Shown one piece after another: positions 1 through 6,594 of a DNA stretch of 9,472 bases (position 1 is the stretch's first letter; every line of letters begins with the position of its first letter). Below the pieces are notes generated by a model, which worked only from the letters and a program-made list of their open reading frames with translations, was not told the DNA's origin and did not search any database. The translations under genes and the position numbers were made by a program. The stretch lies in contig JAUUVE010000056.1 of assembly GCA_030589715.1 (NCBI GenBank), positions 1 through 9,472 on the forward strand, written 5' to 3'. Origin of the DNA: Desulfobacteraceae bacterium. GTDB taxonomy: Bacteria; Desulfobacterota; DSM-4660; Desulfatiglandales; Desulfatiglandaceae.

Positions 1-1
1 A

Positions 2-625
2 GATTTAAAGAAGCACCCCGCGCCTGCAATTGAAGCGTTGCCCAACTACCAGAGGCCAAGCCTGGTGGCCTGGTTGGAGGAAGGGGGAAGAGCTGGCAGC
101 GATAGCCTGCGTGTGGGCGACCTGATGGATCTGGGGTTTGATCCTACGCGTCTAAAGGAGATTACTGTGGGAAATGAACCATTCATATTCGAGCGAATTC
201 AGGCCAGGCAACTCCCCGAATTGGAAAAAAAGAAGGGGTTGCTGGAACAACTGGCATCAAATATTTCAGGCGCAAGTGTCAAAAAGGCCAGGCTGAGAAT
301 CAATCCCCCATTGCTGACAATCAGGGACAGGGGAAACGCCTATGTGCTGCGTCGCAAGGTGGACGGCATTCACTGGGAAGAGGCCGTGGAACAGCTCCAG
401 ACCTCCCCCCAGCTCAAGGGCATGAATGAGCACATGAAATTGGACAGGCTCGTTCGTGCAACTGTCAGGGAGGCCAGGGAGGTGATATCGGGACATGTGG
501 GAGAGCCAGAAGAATGGCCCATAGATCCACTCACCCTATTTGTCTCCTGGGACCTGGAAAACAATCGACCCAGACTGATGATTGATTTCGCCGGCACGTC
601 CCTTGAATCGGTATGGGCCGCATAG
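2..625 (+). CDS. C-terminal part of an unrecognised protein, cut by the left edge
   Basis: The frame is open from base 2 to the TAG at 623-625, so the gene probably starts outside the window. A TTG at 38 is the first possible start inside it, but it has no clear ribosome binding site and the frame upstream still reads as protein (Asp-Leu-Lys-Lys-His-Pro-Ala-Pro), so I treat it as internal. About 207 codons are visible. The visible part is soluble, with no membrane segment, and rich in charged residues. It has a likely helical stretch with ELEKKKGLLEQLASN and a Pro-rich turn (RINPPLLTIRDRG) followed by a predicted strand (NAYVLRRKVDG). The end (LTLFVSWDLENNRPRLMID) looks like a beta-strand region. 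I do not recognise a family and assign no function. The next gene begins 107 bp downstream on the same strand; whether it is cotranscribed is unclear. Confidence 0.7.
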   Translation, partial: DLKKHPAPAIEALPNYQRPSLVAWLEEGGRAGSDSLRVGDLMDLGFDPTRLKEITVGNEPFIFERIQARQLPELEKKKGLLEQLASNISGASVKKARLRINPPLLTIRDRGNAYVLRRKVDGIHWEEAVEQLQTSPQLKGMNEHMKLDRLVRATVREAREVISGHVGEPEEWPIDPLTLFVSWDLENNRPRLMIDFAGTSLESVWAA

Positions 626-732
626 TTTTGTAATTCAGTCGAATTTTGTGCTATGCTGATGGGGCTATACTGAGGTCAGACCGCAAAAGTTTTCTTACCG
701 TAAATCATGGGGTCTTCAGAAAGGGGCACTCA

Positions 733-2100
733 ATGAATTTTCAGAGGATTTTCGAACCAAAATCCATGGCCGTCATTGGCGTCTCTTTGACCAATGATCG
801 CCACCCGGCCAATGTAATCTATAACAAGAATCTGCTACGTTATCCGCTGAAGGTCTTTCCGGTAAATCCCAAGGGGGGAATCCTGCAGGGAGAGGATGTA
901 TATACTCAGATATCTGAGATACCGGAAAAGGTTGATCTTGCCGTGGTCGTCGTACGCGCCGAACAGGTTCCGGATGTCTTAGATGCATGTATTCAAGCCG
1001 GGGCGGGCGGTGCGGTGGTGATTTCCGGGGGATTTGCTGAAAGCGGCAGGGGGGACCTTCAGGATCGCATGGTAGCCCTGGGCCGAGAGGCGGGATTTCC
1101 CTTTATTGGTCCCAATTGCCTGGGAATCTATTCCCCTTCATATGTGGATACATTTTTTCTCCCCAGTGAGCGACTGGTGCAACCTGCTTCCGGAAACGTT
1201 GCCATTGTCAGCCAGAGTGGGGGCATCTTGGTAGACCAGATGCTCAATTTCTCAAGTGAGGGTGTTGGACTCTCTCTGGCGGTGAGCATCGGGAACAAGG
1301 CGCTTATCAAAGAAGTAGACCTCCTGAGCTATTTTTCCAAGGACCCTAAGACAGATGTTATCGCCTTTTATGTGGAGGGTTTTGGGAAAAGTGAGGGCAG
1401 AGATTTTGTCTTGGCTGCCAGTGAGTGTCCAAAACCGGTCATAGTCATGAAGTCCGGCAAGAGTCCCGAAGGGGGTCGAGCCGTTTCCAGCCACACCGCC
1501 TCGCTCGCGGGTGACTACGAGGTCTTTTCTCAGGTGCTTTCGCAATATGGCGTTGTTGAGGCCAGGAACCAGTTTGAACTGGTCTCCTTTTGTGAGTCCC
1601 TTGGATGTTATAGGACATCAGTAAAGGGCCGGATAGGGATCATCACCGGTAGTGGCGGGCACGGGGCAATGGCCGTGGACTGCTGTTACCAAAACGGACT
1701 TTCAGTACCCCCCATTCCGGAAGATTTGCAGGAGGAGATAAGGGGGGCGCTATCCAGGAGCGTCGGCCCCATTGCCTCCCTAGGCAATCCTATTGACCTT
1801 ACAGGCAGTGCAATGGATGACGATTTTGTTGTAGCTGCGGAATACCTGAGCAGGGCACCGGACATAGACTGCGTGATGATGTTGCTCTTGCCCTATATAC
1901 CGGGAATAACCTCTGACCTGGGGGCCAGATTGAGCCATGTTGTTCGCAGGGAAGGTAAGCCCCTGGTGGCCTACGTACCCCATGTGGACAAATATAGTAT
2001 GTTAATCGAGGGATTCGAATTAAACCGTGTGCCTGTATCACCCGCCATTGAAGGGGCAGTGCTTATGGCCGAGGCCATGAGGAGGTGGAAACCATGCTGA
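733..2100 (+). CDS. ADP-forming acyl-CoA synthetase, alpha (CoA-binding) subunit
   Basis: Alpha subunit of an NDP-forming acyl-CoA synthetase (acetyl-CoA synthetase, ADP-forming type), which converts acyl-CoA, ADP and phosphate to acid, CoA and ATP. The 455-aa product starts with a CoA-binding Rossmann domain (SMAVIGVS at 11-18, GGFAESG at 99-105, GPNCLG at 126-131). The succinyl-CoA-ligase-like domain follows (SQSGG at 160-164) and carries the phosphohistidine motif SSHTASLAG with His254. Glu215 lies 39 residues earlier, the same spacing as Glu218/His257 of the Pyrococcus furiosus enzyme as I recall it. A third domain has GIITGSGGHGAMA. I chose the ATG at 733 because AGAAAGGGG (718-726) precedes it by 6 bases and homology begins at MNFQRIFEPKS; a longer frame from a TTG at 646 has no such support. 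The last codons overlap the beta gene. Acyl substrate cannot be read from sequence. Confidence 0.93.
   Translation: MNFQRIFEPKSMAVIGVSLTNDRHPANVIYNKNLLRYPLKVFPVNPKGGILQGEDVYTQISEIPEKVDLAVVVVRAEQVPDVLDACIQAGAGGAVVISGGFAESGRGDLQDRMVALGREAGFPFIGPNCLGIYSPSYVDTFFLPSERLVQPASGNVAIVSQSGGILVDQMLNFSSEGVGLSLAVSIGNKALIKEVDLLSYFSKDPKTDVIAFYVEGFGKSEGRDFVLAASECPKPVIVMKSGKSPEGGRAVSSHTASLAGDYEVFSQVLSQYGVVEARNQFELVSFCESLGCYRTSVKGRIGIITGSGGHGAMAVDCCYQNGLSVPPIPEDLQEEIRGALSRSVGPIASLGNPIDLTGSAMDDDFVVAAEYLSRAPDIDCVMMLLLPYIPGITSDLGARLSHVVRREGKPLVAYVPHVDKYSMLIEGFELNRVPVSPAIEGAVLMAEAMRRWKPC
2080..2087 (+). promoter_or_regulatory. Strong ribosome binding site for the beta subunit
   Basis: AGGAGGTG lies inside the end of the alpha gene, 6 bases before the ATG at 2094. 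It decides the start: a GTG at 2085, also in frame, falls within the Shine-Dalgarno sequence itself and is not a sensible start. The arrangement ATGCTGA, in which beta starts before alpha stops, points to translational coupling of the two subunits. Confidence 0.85.
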
Positions 2101-2771
2101 CACAAGAGATGAAAGGGATTCTTGCGGCCTCAAAAAAGAGAGGGTGGGTCCTTGAGCCTGGAGCCAAACGTCTATTGGGCCTTGCAGGGCTGGCGATCCC
2201 TGAATTCAAGTGGAGCACCAGTTTGGATGAGCTGCTTAACTTCGCCCAGGAGATCGGCTATCCTGTAGTAGCCAAGGTAGTCTCTCCCAAGGTGCTTCAC
2301 AAGACAGATTCAGGCGGAGTGGTGGTAGGCATTGAGGATGAGACGGGACTGAAACAGGCCTTTGGGAAACTTAGCGCCCAGGAGGGATTCGAGGGGGTGC
2401 TTGTCGAGGAGATGCTTGCTGGGGTGGAGCTGATTATTGGTGCCAAAGTGGATTACCAGTTTGGGCCGGTTATACTCATGGGGCTGGGGGGAACGGGTGT
2501 GGAGATATATCGGGACACGACCCTAAGGATGGCCCCGCTCACCCGGAATGACGTGGAGTCGATGATCAGAGGCCTCAAGGCCCATGAACTGCTCGAAGGT
2601 TACCGAGGCTCGGAACCTGTGAGTTTAGAGGAGCTGACCCGCATGCTCCTGGCCTTTTCCGGCCTTGTTATGGAAATCGAAGAGCAGTTCGAATCCATTG
2701 ATCTGAATCCGGTCATGTGTTCTTCGGACGGATGCGTTGTGGCAGACGCCAGGATCATGCTAAAGGGGTAA
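2094..2771 (+). CDS. ADP-forming acyl-CoA synthetase, beta (ATP-grasp) subunit
   Basis: Nucleotide-binding subunit that partners the alpha subunit just upstream, overlapping it by 7 bp. The 225-aa product is one ATP-grasp domain of the ATP-grasp_5 type, close to the size of stand-alone beta subunits (about 230 aa). Visible motifs are GYPVVAKVVSPKVLHKTDSG around residues 55-74, with His69 in the position of the beta-subunit histidine (His71 in P. furiosus) that relays phosphate from the alpha histidine to ADP; GVELIIGAKVDYQFGPVI; the glycine-rich GLGGTGVEIYRD; and the ESIDLNPVM motif near the C-terminus, which normally holds metal/nucleotide ligands. All expected catalytic features are present, so the pair should be active. 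The split alpha-beta form, rather than the fused ~700-aa form common in bacteria, is mildly notable. In fermentative or syntrophic anaerobes such enzymes recover ATP from acyl-CoA; running in the acid-activating direction is also possible. Confidence 0.93.
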   Translation: MLTQEMKGILAASKKRGWVLEPGAKRLLGLAGLAIPEFKWSTSLDELLNFAQEIGYPVVAKVVSPKVLHKTDSGGVVVGIEDETGLKQAFGKLSAQEGFEGVLVEEMLAGVELIIGAKVDYQFGPVILMGLGGTGVEIYRDTTLRMAPLTRNDVESMIRGLKAHELLEGYRGSEPVSLEELTRMLLAFSGLVMEIEEQFESIDLNPVMCSSDGCVVADARIMLKG

Positions 2772-2870
2772 ACGGGCTGCCGGGGGTGAGGTATCCGGCA
2801 TATTCCACAAGTGTATAGGCAGCAGGTTCAAAAATGGGAAGTCTTGAAGGACGTAGGGGCCAGGTAAGGC

Positions 2871-3047
2871 ATGACACAAGAAAAAACAGTTAGGTGCATC
2901 CTCTCAATTTTTTTGATGAGCTTTTATTTTTCCTGTGGCCGGCATGACATCCTAAAGGAACGAACAGACAGGATTGTCATGGAACCTGCCCGCTCGTGCC
3001 TTAACTCCCATTTGTTTCTTCAACCATGTCGTGAACTGACCCAATAA
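2871..3047 (+). CDS. Possible 58-aa small protein with a hydrophobic N-terminal segment
   Basis: ATG at 2871 to TAA at 3045-3047. The reading starts MTQEKTVRCILSIFLMSFYF and then SCGRHD: a short charged N-terminus with Lys and Arg, then about 12 hydrophobic residues, then Ser-Cys-Gly. This is the shape of a lipoprotein signal peptide, but the residues before the cysteine (Tyr-Phe-Ser) do not match the usual Leu-Ala/Ser-Gly/Ala lipobox. AGGTAAGG sits just before the ATG (2862-2869), so a ribosome binding site is possible but closely spaced. The C-terminal half (LKERTDRIVMEPARSCLNSH) has no recognised motif. It follows the acyl-CoA synthetase beta gene by 99 bp on the same strand. It may be a real small secreted peptide, the remnant of a longer gene, or chance. 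Confidence 0.3.
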   Translation: MTQEKTVRCILSIFLMSFYFSCGRHDILKERTDRIVMEPARSCLNSHLFLQPCRELTQ

Positions 3048-3172
3048 CCTGTTCTTTCCATGTATTCTCAGGTCTTGCATGGCAGGCGGGTGAAACCACG
3101 AATGGCAGCGCGGGTGGGTATCATTCTATTCCCATGCCTTCTCCATTCAGAACTCACGAATCAACGGTTCAG

Positions 3173-3207
3173 ACCTGCCTGTGCCGGAGTCACGGCAGAC
3201 AGGTTTT
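3173..3207 (+). terminator. Possible intrinsic terminator: imperfect hairpin followed by TTTT
   Basis: ACCTGCCTGTGCCG (3173-3186) can pair with CGGCAGACAGGT (3193-3204) around the six-base loop GAGTCA. The pairing leaves a two-base bulge and one mismatch. TTTT follows directly at 3204-3207. It lies 400 bp beyond the beta-subunit gene and upstream of the oxidoreductase, so it could separate the two transcription units. The short T run and long distance from the upstream stop codon keep confidence low. Confidence 0.3.
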
Positions 3208-3432
3208 CGGTGAACCCTGTCGAAGATCCCGCCCAATGCGGGGAACCCCTGGCCCAGACCGATCATCGGCACTATATATGCGAAAAGTATAGTCTAAGCC
3301 TACGCAAGTACAGGTTTGGAATCATGCAACGAGTCGCACCAGGGCGGGCTTTGAACCTCTGAACCCGTAAACGGTTACATATCCTCTAAGAAGACCTAAG
3401 CGGTTAATCCATTCACAAGAATAGAGCGGGAA

Positions 3433-4686
3433 GTGAGCACATTTATTACCGAAACATTAAAGACCCCCGTGATCGCGGATGCTGATGTGGTGGTTATGGG
3501 GGGAGGACCTGCCGGCGTGACAGCCGCTATTGCAGCAGCACGACTGGGTGCCGATGTAATTCTAATTGAGCGATGGGGACATCTTGGGGGGCAGGCCACT
3601 GGCGGACTCGTGATTGAATTCTTTGGGGCCTCGGACGGCGCAACCCACGAATGGGGACGCAAGATAAAGGCAGGGCTATATGAAGAGTGTCTTGAACGTC
3701 TAAGACCTTACGCTGCTGTTACTCGTTTCCCTGACGTGCTGATTCATCCTGAGTATCTCAAATTGGTTTACCAACAAATGATCATGGAAGCCGGTGTAAA
3801 GCCGATGACACACTCAATAGCGGTTAGCGCAACAATCGAGGATGACAAAATTGCCTCGGTACAAGTGGAAAACAAGTCGGGACGAGGTGCGGTCTTAGGC
3901 AAGGTATTTGTGGATGGTACCGGTGATGCTGATTCAGCCAAATGGTGCGGTGTGCCTTATGAGTTGCTGTCAGCGGATCAGTTGAAGCCGGTTACGATGG
4001 TTTACCGTTTTGGTAACGTTGATATAAAGCGAGCACAAAAATTTAAGAAAGAAAATCCGCAGGAATATGCAACAGTCGTGGAACAATCAAAGGAGGAGCT
4101 CGGGTTCTCGCTGGCATGGAATCCTACAATGAACAAGGGAGAGGTGTGGACAGACGAGGCTCACATATTCGGTATAGATTGCAGCAAGGCGGAAGACATG
4201 ATGAAATCAGAGTTCTGGGGGAGAGAACGAGCTGTTGCAGCATTTGAATTTTATCGAAAGCATGTGCCGGGGTTTGAAAAAGCGACTTGGGTGGATACAG
4301 CACCGCAGATGGGAACGCGGGAATCCCGCCGTATTCGCGGCGTGTATTGGTTGACATCCGAAGAGTGCGAAACTGGTCGGATGTTTGAAGATACAATTGT
4401 GTTGAATCCATTCCGTCCCAGAGGCTCTGGCCATATATTTGCAATCCCATATCGTTGTCTGGTGCCCAAAGCCGGGCCGAAGAATTTGCTTTTTTCAGGG
4501 CGATGTATCAGTGTGGCTCATGATGTCTTAGACTGGATGCGTGAGATCCCAAGCTGTGCTTGTCTTGGGCAGGCGGCCGGCACTGCGGCTGCGCTGGCGC
4601 TAGAGGTCAAATGTGACGTCGGTGCTGTGGATACCACGCGTTTGCGAACGACGCTTGTGGATGCTGGTGCCATCTTGGAGGTATAA
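3433..4686 (+). CDS. FAD-dependent oxidoreductase (FAD_oxidored / PF12831-like)
   Basis: Predicted soluble flavoprotein of 417 aa. The N-terminus has the FAD-binding Rossmann motif DVVVMGGGPAGVTAAIAAAR (glycines at 23, 24, 25 and 28), with Glu46 (ILIE) placed to bind the ribose. HLGGQATGG (50-58) follows, typical of this family. DGTGDADSAK (161-170) is the second nucleotide-binding signature. The C-terminal block GRCISVAHDV (from 356) through CLGQAAGTAAALA completes the FAD site. Length agrees with the family. The start is GTG at 3433: a TAA at 3397-3399 closes the frame and no ATG, GTG or TTG lies between, although the ribosome binding site is poor (GCGGGAA directly adjacent). Members are annotated only as FAD-dependent oxidoreductases and the substrate is unknown; a role in oxidising an organic acid or CoA ester would fit the neighbours but is inference. 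Codon use looks somewhat more AT-rich than the acyl-CoA synthetase genes. Confidence 0.88.
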   Translation: MSTFITETLKTPVIADADVVVMGGGPAGVTAAIAAARLGADVILIERWGHLGGQATGGLVIEFFGASDGATHEWGRKIKAGLYEECLERLRPYAAVTRFPDVLIHPEYLKLVYQQMIMEAGVKPMTHSIAVSATIEDDKIASVQVENKSGRGAVLGKVFVDGTGDADSAKWCGVPYELLSADQLKPVTMVYRFGNVDIKRAQKFKKENPQEYATVVEQSKEELGFSLAWNPTMNKGEVWTDEAHIFGIDCSKAEDMMKSEFWGRERAVAAFEFYRKHVPGFEKATWVDTAPQMGTRESRRIRGVYWLTSEECETGRMFEDTIVLNPFRPRGSGHIFAIPYRCLVPKAGPKNLLFSGRCISVAHDVLDWMREIPSCACLGQAAGTAAALALEVKCDVGAVDTTRLRTTLVDAGAILEV

Positions 4687-4903
4687 CATCTGCCAGCTGT
4701 TCCACCACCTCTCTTTTCAAGGAATCTTCCGATCCGACCCCACATGCCTTGATGTCCTTGGCAGTAATAAGTTGCTTTAGTAATGGTGATGCAACGGGGA
4801 GGCCGAGATCAAGTCTTTGATCATCCTTCTACCTTGCTTATGATTTTAAGAGAAAGTAATATGCCTTTGTAATAGGATGTAAGCGATGTGAAAAGGTAGG
4901 CGT

Positions 4904-5212
4904 TTGGAAACCCTAGATCAAAATGTCATGGGGAATGGACTGAAATATTACGTCTATTTTGATGCCTATGAGCACCCAAGGCGCGCAATTGACGAAGAAG
5001 AACTCGCCGAAAAATACAACGGCAATCCTGATGAGTTCCTAAGGGCCATGTGTGAATTGGCCAAGGCTGGCAAGATCGAACATGCAAATGGGCATATAAT
5101 TATGCTTACATTTGATAACCGAGGCGAGCTAAATGATTACCTTGACTCTCTTGGTGACGAGATAGAAGGGTTCTATGGGGGTGAGGCACAATCCCGGCCA
5201 TATAATTTTTAA
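4904..5212 (+). CDS. Unrecognised 102-aa acidic protein
   Basis: Small soluble protein with no signal peptide, membrane segment or cysteine-ligand pattern. The TTG at 4904 is preceded by AAAAGGTAGG (4891-4900), which supports this start; an in-frame ATG at 4928 (MGNGLKYYVYF) is the alternative, would give 94 aa, and has no ribosome binding site. The sequence reads as a folded protein: KYYVYFDAYEHPRRAIDEEE suggests a strand and then a helix, NPDEFLRAMCELAKAGKIEH is a clear amphipathic helix ending in a turn, GHIIMLTFD is a strand, and GELNDYLDSLGDEIEGFYGG ends acidic. The helix-turn-strand order is compatible with a winged-helix or small alpha/beta fold, but no DNA-binding signature is evident. 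It lies between the FAD oxidoreductase (217 bp upstream) and the iron-sulfur protein (173 bp downstream) on the same strand. Function unknown; I am fairly sure the gene is real. Confidence 0.7.
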   Translation: METLDQNVMGNGLKYYVYFDAYEHPRRAIDEEELAEKYNGNPDEFLRAMCELAKAGKIEHANGHIIMLTFDNRGELNDYLDSLGDEIEGFYGGEAQSRPYNF

Positions 5213-5334
5213 ATCAGTTCTGAAGGTGTTTACATTCGATTCTTATTAACTTAACCGGCTGAGCCGTAATTGAGAATTGCGAATCGAGGGATTTTGGAAT
5301 CGAATTTATTGTGCCTAGAAGGATCCCTTAATTC

Positions 5335-5374
5335 CTCAATCCCTAAATCTCTCAATCTCTCAATCTCTCAACCA
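5335..5374. repeat. Short tandem repeat, 8-bp unit CTCAATCT, about five copies
   Basis: Successive units read CTCAATCC, CTAAATCT, CTCAATCT, CTCAATCT and CTCAACCA. The array ends exactly where the ribosome binding site (AGAGGAG, 5375-5381) of the iron-sulfur gene begins. Partial complements occur upstream (ATTGAG at 5269-5274, AGGGATT near 5287-5293), so the leader could fold back on itself. Confidence 0.85.
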
Positions 5375-5385
5375 AGAGGAGCGCG

Positions 5386-6465
5386 TTGACCGTGTCCGAT
5401 ACACCTTACTTGAATTTGCGTAAATTCCTGAATCAATTTCCATTGGGTTTCCCCGAGACACCCTCTGGCATTGAAATAGAGATACTCAAAAAACTCTTTA
5501 CGAAAGAAGAGGCCGAGATGGCGGTACTATTGACGCCCTTGCCAGAGGAGGCTTCACAAATCGCCAAGCGGACAGGATTGAATGAGGAGGTCTTGGAAGA
5601 GAAACTGGAATCAATGTCGAAACGAGGCCTTATCTTCCGGATTCGACGAAATGGCAAGGCCTCATACAGTGCCGCGCCCTTCATGATAGGCCTATATGAG
5701 TATTCAGTGAAAAGGATGGATAAAGAGCTTGCCAGGCTCTGCAAAGAATATTACGAGACAGCCTATCTGGAGGAGATGGGCGCGAGCAATGTGCCTGGCT
5801 TTAAGGTCATTCCCATTGAAAAGAATATTGCCGCAGATTTGGTACTCCTTCCATTTCACAAGATCAAAGAAGGTATAAAGAGCGCAAGGAGAATTGCCGT
5901 CACCGATTGTGTCTGCCGTAAAGAAGCGCATCTGACCGGTGAGGGGTGTAATCATCCTTCCGAAACTTGCCTCAGTTTTGGTGTCGCTGCGGAATACTAT
6001 ATTGAGAACGGCACGGGCCGGAAAATCACGACCGAAGAAGCCATAAGAATCATCCAAGAGGCTGATAGGGCCGGCCTGGTACATGCCGGAGCAAATACCA
6101 AACACCTTTCAAATATCTGCAATTGCTGCCCATGTTGCTGTGCCTCCATGAAGGGGATAACAAAGAGAGGGCACGATAAACACAAGTACATGAATGCGCT
6201 TTTTGAGGCCGTAATAGACGAAGAGGAGTGTATTGGTTGCGAAGAATGTGTTGAACGCTGCCCTGTTGGGGCTATCTTGGTGGAGGATATGGCTGAGGTG
6301 GAAAGAGAAAGATGTCTTGGATGCGGCCTTTGTGCAAGTACTTGTCCTAGCGAGGCAATCACCTTGAACCTCAGGGAAGACAGGATGGAGCCGTTTGATA
6401 AGGTCCTCGACATGGGTATGGCCATCTTGGAAGGCAAAAAGAGTATCCACGCAGGAAAGCCGTAA
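5386..6465 (+). CDS. Winged-helix / Cys-rich / 2[4Fe-4S] ferredoxin protein
   Basis: 359-aa iron-sulfur protein, probably cytoplasmic. Residues 28-95 look like a winged-helix region (EIEILKKLFTKEEAEMAVLL, then AKRTGLNEEVLEEKLESMSK and RGLIFRIRRNGKASY). The middle has Cys175, Cys177, Cys188 and Cys195, then a dense cluster at Cys245, 247, 248, 250, 251 and 252 (NICNCCPCCCASM). The C-terminus is a classic bacterial ferredoxin domain with CIGCEECVERCP (Cys282, 285, 288, 292) and CLGCGLCASTCP (Cys310, 313, 316, 320), which should bind two [4Fe-4S] clusters. I recall this architecture as common in anaerobic Desulfobacterota-type genomes, where it is annotated only by its ferredoxin domain. Electron transfer, perhaps with redox sensing, is inferred. 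The start is TTG at 5386, 4 bases after AGAGGAG; GTG at 5392 (10 bases after) is an equally possible start. The stop TAA lies inside the left inverted repeat at 6463. Confidence 0.88.
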   Translation: MTVSDTPYLNLRKFLNQFPLGFPETPSGIEIEILKKLFTKEEAEMAVLLTPLPEEASQIAKRTGLNEEVLEEKLESMSKRGLIFRIRRNGKASYSAAPFMIGLYEYSVKRMDKELARLCKEYYETAYLEEMGASNVPGFKVIPIEKNIAADLVLLPFHKIKEGIKSARRIAVTDCVCRKEAHLTGEGCNHPSETCLSFGVAAEYYIENGTGRKITTEEAIRIIQEADRAGLVHAGANTKHLSNICNCCPCCCASMKGITKRGHDKHKYMNALFEAVIDEEECIGCEECVERCPVGAILVEDMAEVERERCLGCGLCASTCPSEAITLNLREDRMEPFDKVLDMGMAILEGKKSIHAGKP

Positions 6466-6576
6466 CCCGGATAAACCGGCTCCCCACCTGAATTCATTAA
6501 ATCACCTCATAAGTTGTTGGTAAGTCAAACAGAGCAAAATTCCTTAAATTTTCGATATTCCGGTTTATCCGGGTTA
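6463..6576. repeat. 114-bp element with perfect 17-bp inverted ends (MITE-like or long hairpin)
   Basis: TAACCCGGATAAACCGG (6463-6479) is the exact reverse complement of CCGGTTTATCCGGGTTA (6560-6576), separated by 80 bp. The match stops at both edges, inside and out. Each outer end is TA, as would be left by an element of the IS630/Tc1 type, which duplicates a TA target; the repeat proper would then be the 15 bp from ACCC inward. The interior has no ORF and is AT-richer. The TAA stop of the iron-sulfur gene is made by the left end, and the ligase ribosome binding site begins just past the right end. In RNA the 17-bp stem would be very stable. The inverted repeat is certain; the MITE reading is inference. 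Confidence 0.8.
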
Positions 6577-6594
6577 GAGGAGAAATAGTCGATA

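Larger units (their letters stand above)
2772..3432. other. 661-bp gap without a convincing large gene
   Basis: Both strands are interrupted by stops in most frames. A 100-codon frame at 3060-3362 on the plus strand has no recognisable domain or good ribosome binding site and a composition unlike its neighbours (many Arg, His, Cys and Pro), so I treat it as chance. The gap holds a possible 58-codon ORF at 2871-3047 and an imperfect hairpin with TTTT at 3173-3207, listed separately. A weak promoter-like pair, TTGAAC (3351-3356) and TACATA (3376-3381) with 19-bp spacing, precedes the oxidoreductase gene but is not strong enough to call. I see no tRNA or other structured RNA I can name. Confidence 0.5.

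Noticed and set aside
666..671. TATACT resembling a -10 box upstream of the acyl-CoA synthetase operon
   Set aside because: No acceptable -35 hexamer lies 16-18 bp upstream, so it cannot be called a promoter from sequence alone.
646..732. N-terminal extension of the alpha subunit to a TTG at 646
   Set aside because: No ribosome binding site there; conserved sequence begins at the ATG at 733, which has AGAAAGGGG six bases upstream.
2778..2800. Six-bp stem TGCCGG/CCGGCA with an 11-base loop just after the beta subunit
   Set aside because: It is not followed by a run of T, the loop is long and the stem is short; not convincing as a terminator.
3060..3362. 100-codon open frame on the plus strand in the gap before the oxidoreductase
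   Set aside because: No ribosome binding site, no recognisable motif, odd composition rich in Arg, His, Cys and Pro, and it contains the hairpin at 3173-3207; most likely chance.
4807..4822. Perfect 6-bp hairpin GATCAA-GTCT-TTGATC after the oxidoreductase
   Set aside because: The stem is short and AT-rich with no T run after it, so it is too weak for an intrinsic terminator.
5335..5374. Short repeats considered as a CRISPR array
   Set aside because: The 7-8 bp units are contiguous with no spacers; no array of 20-40 bp repeats and no cas gene is present.
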